Below, piece after piece: positions 44,267 through 52,882 of a stretch of DNA of 64,000 nucleotides. Source of the stretch: JANNBN01 sp963763885 (lineage in GTDB: Bacteria > Actinomycetota > Acidimicrobiia > Acidimicrobiales > JANYDT01); contig CAVXQD010000001.1 in the NCBI GenBank assembly GCA_963763885.1, forward strand, positions 682,001 through 746,000. Reading direction: 5' to 3'. Within the stretch, counting starts at the first letter, position 1. Every line of letters begins with the position of its first letter. The position numbers and the translations under genes are program-made. The notes beneath the pieces were generated by a model. The model did not search any database. It saw only the letters and a list, made by a program, of their open reading frames with translations, and was not told the DNA's origin.

Positions 44267-44311
44267 TTCTTGGGTAATCGGTTCTTGGGTTGTCAGTTCT
44301 TGCGGTAGTCC
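44267..44311. repeat. 15-bp repeat, three copies, across a stop codon
   Basis: TTCTTGGGTAATCGG (44267), TTCTTGGGTTGTCAG (44282) and TTCTTGCGGTAGTCC (44297) form a 15-base period covering the stop (44293-44295) of the binding-protein gene. Seen on the minus strand, AAGAAC is followed by TGA in the real end and CGA or GGA in the other copies. Confidence 0.75.
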
Positions 44312-45678
44312 GCTGCGATTGGGGACCCGTATTCTTTTGCAAGCAGGGCAATCGCCAAGAGCTTGGAACCGTCGGCTTTGAAGATTGAGTTCTTGGGTGC
44401 CGGATTGCGCTTGGTCAGATCGACCGATGCACCAATTCCACCCAAGTCAACCATGCCGACCTCGTTGGCAGCCTTCAGAAGGCCCTCACGGCTGAGGTCA
44501 CCGTTGCTCACGGCCTTTTCGAGCACTGCCTCGACAACTTTCGCCTGAGCGAAGCCCCAGATGTTGCCGACGTCAGGGTTTGCCACGTAGTTCGCGAACC
44601 CGTTGTTCTTCAAGATGTCGATCAGTTCCTTCATGCCTGGGTTCGACGTATCGCCCCATTCGCCACCGTCACCGGACATCCAGACGTACTTCTCGTACAA
44701 CGACGATGTTGCTGGAGTGACCTGCTTGTCCGAGAACGTCGGCGACATCAAGATCCACTGTGGGGTGTAGCTGTTTTGCGAACCCTGCACCAGCAAGGCC
44801 GTCGCTTGCGCGGGACCCGTGGTCACGTAAACGGCGTCACACTTCGCATCGCGAAGACGAACGGTCACCGCTGCCATGTCGGCTTGTGAAGCCGGGACCG
44901 TTTCGACCGTGCCGAGCTTGAAGCCCAGCTTCGATTGCGCAAACTTCACGCCCTCAGTTCCGGTTTCGCCGTAGGCATCCTGACGGCTGACTGCACAGAC
45001 GGTCTTGTCCTTGCCGGCCTTGTCCAGGTAGTACGCAACGCCATTGATGGCCTGGACCTGATAGCTGGACATGATCGGAAGCATGTTCTTCTTGGAGATC
45101 CACTTGGCGTCGAGCGAACCGGGGCTGGCAACCAGCTTGTTCTGCTCGTAGAGCGGTAGGAGTGCCTCATTGACCGGCGTGCCCAGAACCGAGGCAAACA
45201 ACACAACCTTGTCCTTGTTTGCGTTGAGAGCCTGAACCGCAAGGTTGGGGTCGTAGTTGACTTCCGCTTCCTCGATCTTGACGGGGTACTTGCCTCCAAT
45301 GCCGCCACGGGCGTTGATGGCCTTGAAGTACGACTCGAGGGATGCTCCGATGCCCTTGCTGATGGGACCCCATGCAGCGTTGGTCTTCGAGGTTATGTTA
45401 CCGACGGTGATGGTCTTTCCGTCAAAGCCTGGACCGGTCTTCACGGAGGCTGCTGCGGGAGTTGCTGCTCCCGAGCTTGGCGCCTTGGCCGTGGTTGGCG
45501 CAGCTGCTGGAGCTTTGGCCCACGTCTTTTTGCGACCCTTTGCGGTGCACACCAGCGCACCCGACTTTTCGCCGACCTTGACACAGGTCCCACCTGCTTT
45601 GGCCGCTGCGAGGCTGATGCTCGGCAGCGCTGTGACGGCGAGCAAAGCGCCGGCTGCAACTGCGATGGACTTCTTCAT
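44293..45678 (-). CDS. ABC transporter substrate-binding protein, branched-chain amino acid type
   Basis: A 461-residue exported binding protein (type I periplasmic fold, DGKTITVGNITS then NARGGIGGKYPVK). The signal peptide is MKKSIAVAAGALLAVTALPSISLAA in short. There is no lipobox Cys at the cleavage site, unusual for a Gram-positive binding protein. Instead a small domain with GTCVKVGEKSGALVC and GRKKTW precedes an Ala/Pro/Thr linker; such Cys-Cys-K-x2-W modules occur in many actinobacterial surface proteins and may tether it. Its divergent neighbours supply the ATPases and permeases. Ligand unknown: Leu/Ile/Val, urea or short amides are all possible in this family. Confidence 0.85.
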   Translation of the reverse strand: MKKSIAVAAGALLAVTALPSISLAAAKAGGTCVKVGEKSGALVCTAKGRKKTWAKAPAAAPTTAKAPSSGAATPAAASVKTGPGFDGKTITVGNITSKTNAAWGPISKGIGASLESYFKAINARGGIGGKYPVKIEEAEVNYDPNLAVQALNANKDKVVLFASVLGTPVNEALLPLYEQNKLVASPGSLDAKWISKKNMLPIMSSYQVQAINGVAYYLDKAGKDKTVCAVSRQDAYGETGTEGVKFAQSKLGFKLGTVETVPASQADMAAVTVRLRDAKCDAVYVTTGPAQATALLVQGSQNSYTPQWILMSPTFSDKQVTPATSSLYEKYVWMSGDGGEWGDTSNPGMKELIDILKNNGFANYVANPDVGNIWGFAQAKVVEAVLEKAVSNGDLSREGLLKAANEVGMVDLGGIGASVDLTKRNPAPKNSIFKADGSKLLAIALLAKEYGSPIAADYRKN

Positions 45679-45727
45679 GGAATCTCCTGACGCGAGCCGG
45701 CGGGAGCGCCGGCAGCCACAGCCCCGC

Positions 45728-45743
45728 TGTGACGACAGTCACG
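45728..45743. promoter_or_regulatory. CRP/FNR-like site next to the binding-protein gene
   Basis: TGTGA-CGACAG-TCACG fits the TGTGA-N6-TCACA pattern of CRP-family regulators. It lies 50 bases upstream of the binding-protein start. It is the inverted near-copy (20 of 21 bases with flanks) of the site at 46002-46017. Confidence 0.6.
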
Positions 45744-46001
45744 GACCGTACGGATCAGCGTTTGCGGGCACAACACCAGATCGCCGAGTTCGGTCCCGGA
45801 TCACCCCACCGGTAGCCATTCACGCCGAACGGCCGCCACAACACACGAAAAGTGGACGGACGGAAGTGTTTTCACGATTACCAACCATCTGGCGCACAAA
45901 CGGACAGTTCATCGACCAAGCCTCACCGTTCGGCGCTGAACCCACTCGGTCCGTCGCTGCTGGCTCGCCGAATCAGTGCGGCTGCTGTCAACTTCGTGGT
46001 C

Positions 46002-46017
46002 CGTGACTGCCGTCACA
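46002..46017. promoter_or_regulatory. CRP/FNR-like site next to the ATPase gene
   Basis: CGTGA-CTGCCG-TCACA is the mirror copy of 45728-45743, sharing the flank GGTC on one side. It lies 43 bases upstream of the ATPase start. Confidence 0.6.
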
Positions 46018-46059
46018 GGTCCGACATCAGCTCGGGACAATCACCAACCAAGGAATCCT

Positions 46060-46872
46060 GTGCCCCCCGCCCCTCCGCCCGCCCCAATTTTGGAAGTCTC
46101 CAACGTCGGCGTCGTCTACGGCGGTGCTATCGAAGTGCTGCGCGACGTTTCGCTTCAGGTGCAACACGGTGGCGTTGTCTCCATCCTTGGAGCCAACGGA
46201 GCCGGCAAGACCACCTTGCTCCGCGCTGTCTCTGGTCTCTTCGGCTACCACGGCGGCAACATCACCACCGGAACCGTGCGATTCGATGGAGCCGACACCA
46301 CACACGCCGACCCTGCAGCGTTGGTCCGCGGCGGAATCGCACAGGTCATGGAGGGACGGCGGATCTTTGCCGAACTGACCGTGCACGAAAACTTGGGAAC
46401 CGGCGCCTATTCGCGCAAGGACAAGGGCGCAGTCACCGTCTCTTATGACCGCGTGATGGAGTTGTTCCCTCGACTCAAGGAACGCCGGACCCAGGTCGCC
46501 GGATACATGTCTGGCGGCGAACAGCAGATGCTCGCCATCGGGCGAGCGCTGATGGCCGATCCTCGATTGCTTCTGCTCGATGAGCCGTCGCTTGGCCTCG
46601 CTCCGCTGATCGTCGAGCAGATCTTTGAGATCGTGCAACAAATCAACAGCCAGGGAACGTCGGTGTTGATCGTCGAACAGAACGCATCAATGGCTCTTCG
46701 TAACTCCTCATATGGATACGTCATGGAGACAGGCCGGGTCACAAAGTCAGCCCCGTCTGCGGACCTACTGGCCGACGACGACGTGCGCGCTGCATACCTC
46801 GGCGGCGAGTCAGCCCATACGTCGTTTCGCAACCTCAAGACCTACCGCCGTCCCGCGGAGTACATCGCATGA
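46060..46872 (+). CDS. ABC transporter ATPase, LivF type
   Basis: A 270-residue ATPase. Walker A GANGAGKTTLL is near residue 45, signature SGGEQQMLAIGRAL near 155, and Walker B LLLLDEPSLGLAP follows. QVMEGRRIFAELTVHENL is characteristic of LivF. GTG 46060 has AAGGA 6 bases upstream; the open frame extends 28 codons further but without a start that fits. Its stop overlaps the LivG-type start (ATGA). Confidence 0.9.
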   Translation: MPPAPPPAPILEVSNVGVVYGGAIEVLRDVSLQVQHGGVVSILGANGAGKTTLLRAVSGLFGYHGGNITTGTVRFDGADTTHADPAALVRGGIAQVMEGRRIFAELTVHENLGTGAYSRKDKGAVTVSYDRVMELFPRLKERRTQVAGYMSGGEQQMLAIGRALMADPRLLLLDEPSLGLAPLIVEQIFEIVQQINSQGTSVLIVEQNASMALRNSSYGYVMETGRVTKSAPSADLLADDDVRAAYLGGESAHTSFRNLKTYRRPAEYIA

Positions 46873-47648
46873 GCGCCCCAGCCGAGCCGCTTCTCATCGT
46901 CGACGGAATCACACTTCGATTTGGCGGCGTAACCGCTATCCAGGAGGTGAGTTTCGACGTTCGCGCAAAAGAGCTCTTCGCGATCATCGGCCCCAACGGG
47001 GCAGGCAAGACTTCGATCCTCAACTGCTTGAACGGCGTGTACCAACCGCAAGCAGGAAGCATCCGTATTGACGGTGTGGAACTGGTTGGCCACAAACCGC
47101 CGTTCACCGTGAAGCACGGGGTTGGCCGAACGTTCCAGAACATTGGCTTGTTCAAAAAGCTCGATGTAGTCGCCAACCTGATGCTTGGACGTCACCAATT
47201 AATGAAGGGTGGGTTTCTGAGCGGAATCGCGTTCGTCGGAACGGCGAAGCGACAGGAGATGCAGCACCGAAAAAGGGTGGAGGAAGTCATGCGACTTCTT
47301 GACCTCCAAGTGTTCCGAGGACAACCCGTTGGAGTACTTCCGTACGGAGTGCAGAAGCGCATGGAACTCGCCCGGGCCTTGTGCATGGAACCGAAACTTC
47401 TCTTGCTGGACGAGCCCGTTGCCGGAATGAACGCAACTGAAACCGAAGACATGGCCAGATACATGCTGGAGATCAAACAGCAACTCGGCCTCGCCATGAT
47501 CCTGATCGAGCACGACATGCACATGGTGATGGACATCGCAGATCGAATGATGGTTGTCGACTTTGGGCAGAAGATCGCTGAGGGGCTCCCCTCCGAAGTG
47601 AAACAGAATCCTCGGGTTATCGAGGCGTACTTAGGAGCGTCGCAGTGA
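46869..47648 (+). CDS. ABC transporter ATPase, LivG type
   Basis: A 259-residue ATPase paired with LivF. Walker A GPNGAGKTSIL, GRTFQNIGLFKKLDVVANLMLGRH (typical LivG stretch, by its key residues TFQN and MLG), LPYGVQKRMELARAL in place of the usual signature LSGG, and Walker B LLLLDEPVAGMN. LivG signature loops often read LPYGxQ, so this is normal. The stop overlaps the next gene (GTGA). Confidence 0.9.
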   Translation: MSAPAEPLLIVDGITLRFGGVTAIQEVSFDVRAKELFAIIGPNGAGKTSILNCLNGVYQPQAGSIRIDGVELVGHKPPFTVKHGVGRTFQNIGLFKKLDVVANLMLGRHQLMKGGFLSGIAFVGTAKRQEMQHRKRVEEVMRLLDLQVFRGQPVGVLPYGVQKRMELARALCMEPKLLLLDEPVAGMNATETEDMARYMLEIKQQLGLAMILIEHDMHMVMDIADRMMVVDFGQKIAEGLPSEVKQNPRVIEAYLGASQ

Positions 47649-48997
47649 CCCGCCCAATGACACGTGCGCGGACTACAAGCGCGCAGACTAACGCCCAGAG
47701 CAACACACTTCCCGGGCTGCTCCTCGCACGGGCCGCGTCAAACCCGATGGGGCAGGCGCTGCGGTACCACCACCTCGGAATCTGGGAGCCACAGTCGTGG
47801 CGGTTGTTGGAAGAACGCACGCGCAACTTCGGAAACGGTCTCGCTGAAATCGGTGTGCAAGAACGCGACGTTGTCGGTCTCGTCGCCAGCAACCAACCAC
47901 GATGGCTTACGGCGGATTTGGCCATTCAAGGGCTAGGGGCAATCACGCTGGCGATTGACCCCGGCTTCTCGCCAGCAACGGTTGTCACGCTCCTCCAGAC
48001 TCACGGCGCGTCGACTGCTGTCGTGGGGAATCAAGAGCAGTACGACAAGATCGCTGACTCGCTTCAATTGCTCCCGCAGTTGCGCAGGATCGTCGTCATG
48101 GAAACGCGAGGCATCCACGCGCTGAACGACGCTATTGACGCGTCAGTTCAATTAGAAGGGCGAACCGTCACGACCTTTCTACGCGTTGAACAAGGCGGCA
48201 GCAGCAGCTCAGACATCTGGAGCGCGACGGCGGCAGCTCTCGATCCAACGCAGACTTGCACCGTTGAGGCACACCTAGATCGCTCCACCGGAGCAAAGCC
48301 AACTCTTCGCGCGCATCCGGCTTCTTCAGCGTCCTTGCTGGCTGCAGCCGACGACCTCGTTTCGCGCCTCGGGGCACATGCCGGAGATGAGCTGTACCCG
48401 GTTGCATCGTTCGCAGATCCGGTCGAACGGGCCCTCAGCGTGGCGATGACCTTACGAGTCGGTGCGGTGCTCAACATCGGCGAAGGCGGCCCGTTACAAC
48501 CGCTTGAGATTCGATCCGTGCAGCCGACCATCGCTCATCTACCAGCAACCCACCTCCACGCAATCCTCGAAGACGTAGATCGGCGCAAATCGCACCGCGG
48601 GTTGCGCCGGATCGCGGTCGATCGAGTGCTCAACGGCTCTGGAGAAACCTCCGCCAACGCACTTGGGGATCGACGAATCACGTTTGGCTTGTTGACAGCC
48701 CTCGCCGTGGCCTCCGTCATGGTGCACCGCCTCCTCGTCGCCCAGCACGGCATGATTCGGATTGGCATCATCACCGCGCTGGCCACCCTGGTGGGAGCCG
48801 TCCTTGTACTCGGCGGATACGGAGTCAGACCATTTATTAGGCGCGCTTACGGGTTGGGGTCAGCTCACTCCTTGCTCACCAGCCCAGACACTGACGCCGA
48901 AACGCAGCGATTCCTTGGGGCCCTTCGACTGGCGCCCATCATCGAACAACGCCGTCCAAACTCGCCCGTTGAATCTCCCGACCGAAGCACCAAGTGA
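47645..48997 (+). CDS. Degenerate acyl-CoA-ligase-like protein with membrane segments
   Basis: A 450-residue protein. Residues 20-150 match the N-terminal lobe of AMP-forming long-chain acyl-CoA ligases (WRLLEERTRNFGNGLAEIGVQERDVVGLVASNQPRWLTADLAIQGLGA in its pattern of NQPRW and AD). Where the ATP-binding YTSGTTG-x-PKG should be, only CTVEAHLDRSTGAKPTLRAH remains, and the later Y-G-x-TE and HTGD motifs are missing. Two hydrophobic segments follow at about residues 350-410 (FGLLTALAVASVMVH and IGIITALATLVGAVLVLGG). It should be catalytically dead but may be anchored in the membrane. In related operons a full acyl-CoA ligase occupies this place; here it seems reduced. Confidence 0.7.
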   Translation: MTRPMTRARTTSAQTNAQSNTLPGLLLARAASNPMGQALRYHHLGIWEPQSWRLLEERTRNFGNGLAEIGVQERDVVGLVASNQPRWLTADLAIQGLGAITLAIDPGFSPATVVTLLQTHGASTAVVGNQEQYDKIADSLQLLPQLRRIVVMETRGIHALNDAIDASVQLEGRTVTTFLRVEQGGSSSSDIWSATAAALDPTQTCTVEAHLDRSTGAKPTLRAHPASSASLLAAADDLVSRLGAHAGDELYPVASFADPVERALSVAMTLRVGAVLNIGEGGPLQPLEIRSVQPTIAHLPATHLHAILEDVDRRKSHRGLRRIAVDRVLNGSGETSANALGDRRITFGLLTALAVASVMVHRLLVAQHGMIRIGIITALATLVGAVLVLGGYGVRPFIRRAYGLGSAHSLLTSPDTDAETQRFLGALRLAPIIEQRRPNSPVESPDRSTK

Positions 48998-49004
48998 CAA
49001 GCTG

Positions 49005-49955
49005 ATGACCAACTTTCTGCAGTACCTCGTTCAGGGCCTTGCGCAGGGCGCGATTTACTCGCTTGTTGCGCTTGGATTCGTGATCATTTTCAGAGGAACC
49101 AAGGTTCTGAACTTTGCGCAGGGCGCGTTCATGCTCTTCGGTGCATTCCTCACCTTCAACGTCACTCGTACGTGGGGCATCAATTACTGGCTGGCGCTCG
49201 CTATTGCCACCATCACAATGGCCTTTGCTGGGTTCGGCGTTGAGGCCGTCGTTCTGCGCCCGTTGCGAAACCGGCCAACGTTCACCGTCATCATGGCCAC
49301 GCTTGGGCTGAGCTACGCGGTTGAACAGTTGGTTCTTGCCATTTGGGGCACAGACCCACTTCCGTTGAACGACCCGATGGGTATCGGATTCTGGAAAGTG
49401 GGCGGGGTCACTGTCACACACGTCGATGCGGTGACTTTGCTCGTGACCGTTGCCATTACTGCGGCACTCCTTCTGTTTTTCAATCGCAGCAGGCTGGGAA
49501 CTGCGATGCGGGCCACGGCTTTCGATCCGGAAGCCGCAATTGCGCAAGGCATCAACCCACGGCTCGTCTTCGGCCTCTCGTGGGCAATTTCTGCGGCTAT
49601 CGCGACGGTCGCAGGCGTATTCCTCTCGTCGGGCAACGGGCGAAACGTTGCACCGACACTCCTCCAAATAGCGCTTACCGCTGTTCCGGCCGCAATCCTC
49701 GGAGGCCTTGATTCCACCAAGGGCGCCATCGTCGGCGGTCTCGTCATCGGCCTTGCTCAACAGTTGATGTTCGGCTATCAACCAAACATCAGCGACTGGC
49801 TGGGACGAGTGATCGACCTCAACATCGGAGACTTTCACTACAAAGCGGGGCTTGGGCCCAACTTCCACCTTGTCTTCCCGTACCTGATCATGGTCGCAAT
49901 CCTTGTTCTTCGACCGTACGGTGTCTTTGGCACCAGAGAGGTCAGAAGGGTCTGA
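49005..49955 (+). CDS. ABC transporter permease, LivH type
   Basis: A 316-residue membrane protein with about eight helices. MTNFLQYLVQGLAQGAIYSLVALGFVIIFRGTKVLNFAQGAF is diagnostic of LivH (key pattern GxIYALxALGxxxIFxxxxVxNFAQGxF). RATAFDPEAAIAQGINP near residue 175 forms the ATPase-contact loop. ATG 49005 is chosen; the frame is open upstream only in overlap with the pseudo-ligase. One base separates it from LivM. Confidence 0.92.
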   Translation: MTNFLQYLVQGLAQGAIYSLVALGFVIIFRGTKVLNFAQGAFMLFGAFLTFNVTRTWGINYWLALAIATITMAFAGFGVEAVVLRPLRNRPTFTVIMATLGLSYAVEQLVLAIWGTDPLPLNDPMGIGFWKVGGVTVTHVDAVTLLVTVAITAALLLFFNRSRLGTAMRATAFDPEAAIAQGINPRLVFGLSWAISAAIATVAGVFLSSGNGRNVAPTLLQIALTAVPAAILGGLDSTKGAIVGGLVIGLAQQLMFGYQPNISDWLGRVIDLNIGDFHYKAGLGPNFHLVFPYLIMVAILVLRPYGVFGTREVRRV

Positions 49956-49956
49956 C

Positions 49957-51285
49957 ATGAGCGGTGCACTCATCACCTTGGCGCTCCTTGCCGTCTACGG
50001 CGGCGTGATGCTCTTCTGGTCTCGCTACGACACCCAGAATCGGTTGGCCACAACCTACGCAGCGGACCTTCGTACGTTCGCTTCCAATTGGAAGAAGCTG
50101 GGTCTCGCTCTGGCTGCGTTGCTGTATATCAGCGCTCCGATTGGATTCTCGTGGATTGGTTACAAGGGACTTCACCTCCCAGCGCAGCTCATCCCCGGTC
50201 TACCGCTCACCAACTTGGCGTTGTCCTTGCTCAACTTCGCCGGCATCTTTGCCATCGGCACACTTGCCCTCAATCTGCTGACCGGTTACGCGGGACAAGT
50301 GTCGCTTGGGCACGCAACCTTCATCGGAGCGGGTGCTTACGCAGCTGGCTACTTCGGGGAAAACGTCACCGTTGGAGGAAAGCATCTGCCGTTCCTGGTT
50401 TGGTTGGCAGCTGCGGGCCTGGTCGGGGCCGTCATCGCCGCAGCGGTTGGGCCTTTCGCACTGCGACTACGAGGTGACTACCTGGCAGTGATCACCGTCG
50501 GCATGTTGGTCTTTGCCGAACACATTTTCAACGCGTGGGCCGACATCACCGGCGGCACGCCCGGACGCAGCAATCTGCCCCAGCCGGTGCTCACCTTGTG
50601 GCCGGGAAAGACAATCACGTTCACCGTTCCGGACTCAACCGAAGCAGACATCTTCGGGTTCACCTACAGCAGGGACCAAGCCTTCTTCTGGCTGATCTGG
50701 GCCTTTGTCGTCCTGGCAGCAATCGTTGCCTACAACGTGGTCCGTACCCGTTCGGGCAGGGCGATGATGGCGGTCAGGGACAGGGACCTGTCTGCTGAGG
50801 CAATCGGCGTCGACATCGCGTCAACAAAGATCAAAGCATTCGCGTTGTGCGGTGCGATGGCAGGTGTTTCAGGGGCTCTCTACGGGGCACAGATTCAGTC
50901 GGTGACGCCCGAGTTCTTCGACTTGAAGCTGTCCATCCAATACGTCGCGATGATGGTGGTCGGAGGAAGTGGCACCATCCTTGGCTCCATCCTCGGCGCG
51001 GTGGCCATCATTGGGCTCGATCGGCTGACAGACCGTTTCAAATGGATCTTCACACTCCCTGGAGTTCGCAACGTTCTGTTCTTCGTCAGCACCTCAAGCA
51101 ACGAGGGCGTCACAACCACTGGATTCCGAGGCTTCATCGACCGGATGCAGATCGAGCTACCGAACTTCGTTCGGCTCATCTATGGCCTCTTGATCGTGCT
51201 GTCGTTGCGTTACTTTCCAAACGGCATCGCCGCACTTTGGGACCGCATCAAACGGTTCTTCGAGCGCTGGCCATTTGCTCGGTAG
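49957..51285 (+). CDS. ABC transporter permease, LivM type
   Basis: A 442-residue membrane protein. LNLLTGYAGQVSLGHATFIGAGAYAAGY and RDRDLSAEAIGVDIASTKIKAFALCGAMAGVSGALYG are the LivM hallmarks (TGYAGQVSLGHA and SAxxxG). It is longer than most LivM proteins due to an extra N-terminal membrane region (about residues 1-80). It is the last gene of the ABC operon. Confidence 0.92.
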   Translation: MSGALITLALLAVYGGVMLFWSRYDTQNRLATTYAADLRTFASNWKKLGLALAALLYISAPIGFSWIGYKGLHLPAQLIPGLPLTNLALSLLNFAGIFAIGTLALNLLTGYAGQVSLGHATFIGAGAYAAGYFGENVTVGGKHLPFLVWLAAAGLVGAVIAAAVGPFALRLRGDYLAVITVGMLVFAEHIFNAWADITGGTPGRSNLPQPVLTLWPGKTITFTVPDSTEADIFGFTYSRDQAFFWLIWAFVVLAAIVAYNVVRTRSGRAMMAVRDRDLSAEAIGVDIASTKIKAFALCGAMAGVSGALYGAQIQSVTPEFFDLKLSIQYVAMMVVGGSGTILGSILGAVAIIGLDRLTDRFKWIFTLPGVRNVLFFVSTSSNEGVTTTGFRGFIDRMQIELPNFVRLIYGLLIVLSLRYFPNGIAALWDRIKRFFERWPFAR

Positions 51286-51294
51286 CGGTAACCA

Positions 51295-51918
51295 CTACAC
51301 CAGAGGACGCGCCGTCGCCTTCCGGTTGGCGGATCGGCGACGGGTGGTGGTCACACGCATCGCCAACAGTGCCGAGGTCATAACCACGCATACGATCGTG
51401 GCCACACCGAAAGCCTTCACCTTGCGGTCCGTGCCGGCTTGAAAACCGTGGAGAGTGCACAAGACATAGAGCGGAAAGCTGAGGTAGTGAACCTTCCGCC
51501 ACAACCGGCCGGGAAGCCGCCGTCTCAGCAACGATGTCAACTCCACCGCAACAAGCAGGTACATGGCCATCACGCCCCAAGCAACAGCTGTGGTGATGCG
51601 CTCTGCTCGTTCGGCTTCCGTAAACGGGATCAAGATCTGCCGCCATCCGAAGTGTGCATAGTTATCCGCTACGAGTGCCGCTAGGTGCACACCAACGAGC
51701 GTGACCGCGGTTCCACCGAAAAATCGGTGCAGGTCAAGCATCCATCCCGGTGACGTGCGGGCCGAGAACAACCGGGCGGAAAGAGCAAGACCCCAAACGA
51801 CCGAAGCGGTGACCAGCAACCACGCCACCATCCCAGAGGAACGAGAGAGGTACCACGTCAACTTCTCCGGGGCGATCGAGCCAAAGATCGCAACCTGGGC
51901 CTCGTTATACGTGTACAT
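51295..51918 (-). CDS. Ferric-reductase-like transmembrane heme protein
   Basis: A 207-residue protein with six membrane helices of the ferric reductase/MsrQ type. Likely heme-ligating His residues are in DLHRFFGG, GVHLAALVADNY, KVHYLSFPLYVLCTLHGF. Such proteins move electrons across the membrane to an outside flavin or molybdenum partner. ATG 51918 overlaps the end of apbE by 14 bp, so they form one operon with the exported protein at 52882. Confidence 0.82.
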   Translation of the reverse strand: MYTYNEAQVAIFGSIAPEKLTWYLSRSSGMVAWLLVTASVVWGLALSARLFSARTSPGWMLDLHRFFGGTAVTLVGVHLAALVADNYAHFGWRQILIPFTEAERAERITTAVAWGVMAMYLLVAVELTSLLRRRLPGRLWRKVHYLSFPLYVLCTLHGFQAGTDRKVKAFGVATIVCVVMTSALLAMRVTTTRRRSANRKATARPLV

Positions 51919-52882
51919 ATCGAGCGCTCACGGAGTTCCAGCCGGTGGTAGCAACGGTCGAATCGCCGGCGGTGACAATGGCGTGCACACCGTTGGGGAC
52001 AACTTCGCAGAAAGTTTCAAGCTCGGCCCAAGCAGGATCTTGCCTAGCAATATGTACTGCGATCGATTTGGTCAACACCTCTGACCACCACCCCTCTGCG
52101 GATACCACGCAGACCATCGGCACGTCGATGCCCAGGCTGGACCCGCTGACGGGGTCCAGTAGGTGATGCACCATCGCCGAATCCCGACGCCAACGGCGTT
52201 TGTTCGTTGTTGTGAAAGCCACCGCACCGTCATCCAGAAGCACTACCTCGTCCCGATCCCCAACCTGGATGGACCAGTGATCGCCCTCCGGACAGTCGCC
52301 AGCCACACGGACATCGCCACCCATGTTGACCAGTACCCCGGTGGCACCAAGGGCGAGTAGTGCATCGGACACGAGGTCGCCGGCGTACCCCTTGCCAATA
52401 CCTCCGAGATCAATTGCGGTACCCGAGGGGATGCGAACCCGAGGGCGTGCGCAATCGGCGGAAACATTAATATCGATATCCCCGCCGATGTCTCCTCGAA
52501 GCCAGGCATCACGAGTGGATCCGAGCAGCGCTTCAAACTCAGTGAGTGTCTCGAGTTCTGCAAACGGACGGTCATATCCGCAGCGAGCAAGGTCGAGGCC
52601 AAGGAGCGGGTTGTACCGACCATCGGTGTGGTCGCGGCCTGCCGAAGCCAGCATGATCGCGTTTCGGGTCCACGAACTCACCGTTGTCCATCGTCCGGAA
52701 TTCGCATTGATTCGAGACACGTCACTCCCGGGAAGAAAGCGGCTCCAGAGTTGTTCAAGCGACTGCACCAACCCAACACCCGCTTGTAGAACTTCGACAT
52801 TGGAGCGGGTTCCATGAACGGCCGTTACCGAAATCTCGCATTGACTCCCCATCGCGTACAGCTCTGTCCGGAGCGCTGCCAT
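51905..52882 (-). CDS. apbE: FAD:protein FMN transferase ApbE
   Basis: A 325-residue enzyme that attaches FMN to a Thr or Ser of a target protein. The family motifs DLGGIGKGYAGD and NMGGDVRVAG (about residues 165-200) and LLDPVSGSS are present. No signal peptide is visible, although many ApbE proteins are exported lipoproteins; transfer may occur before export or the N-terminus may be unusual. ATG 52882 overlaps the upstream stop (TGATG), tying it to the Pro/Thr-rich exported protein, which ends in SGAS. Confidence 0.88.
   Translation of the reverse strand: MAALRTELYAMGSQCEISVTAVHGTRSNVEVLQAGVGLVQSLEQLWSRFLPGSDVSRINANSGRWTTVSSWTRNAIMLASAGRDHTDGRYNPLLGLDLARCGYDRPFAELETLTEFEALLGSTRDAWLRGDIGGDIDINVSADCARPRVRIPSGTAIDLGGIGKGYAGDLVSDALLALGATGVLVNMGGDVRVAGDCPEGDHWSIQVGDRDEVVLLDDGAVAFTTTNKRRWRRDSAMVHHLLDPVSGSSLGIDVPMVCVVSAEGWWSEVLTKSIAVHIARQDPAWAELETFCEVVPNGVHAIVTAGDSTVATTGWNSVSARYVHV

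Larger units (their letters stand above)
45679..46059. promoter_or_regulatory. Divergent control region of the ABC transport genes
   Basis: A 381-base spacer between the binding-protein gene and the ATPase gene. It has two mirrored CRP-like sites near its ends (45728-45743 and 46002-46017) and a GCCGGC-GCCGGC hairpin in the binding-protein leader (45696-45713). No gene is supported within. Confidence 0.65.

Noticed and set aside
48939..49976. A 345-codon minus-strand frame opposite the LivH-type gene
   Set aside because: LivH motifs on the plus strand are unmistakable; the antisense product is strongly charged and without family motifs.
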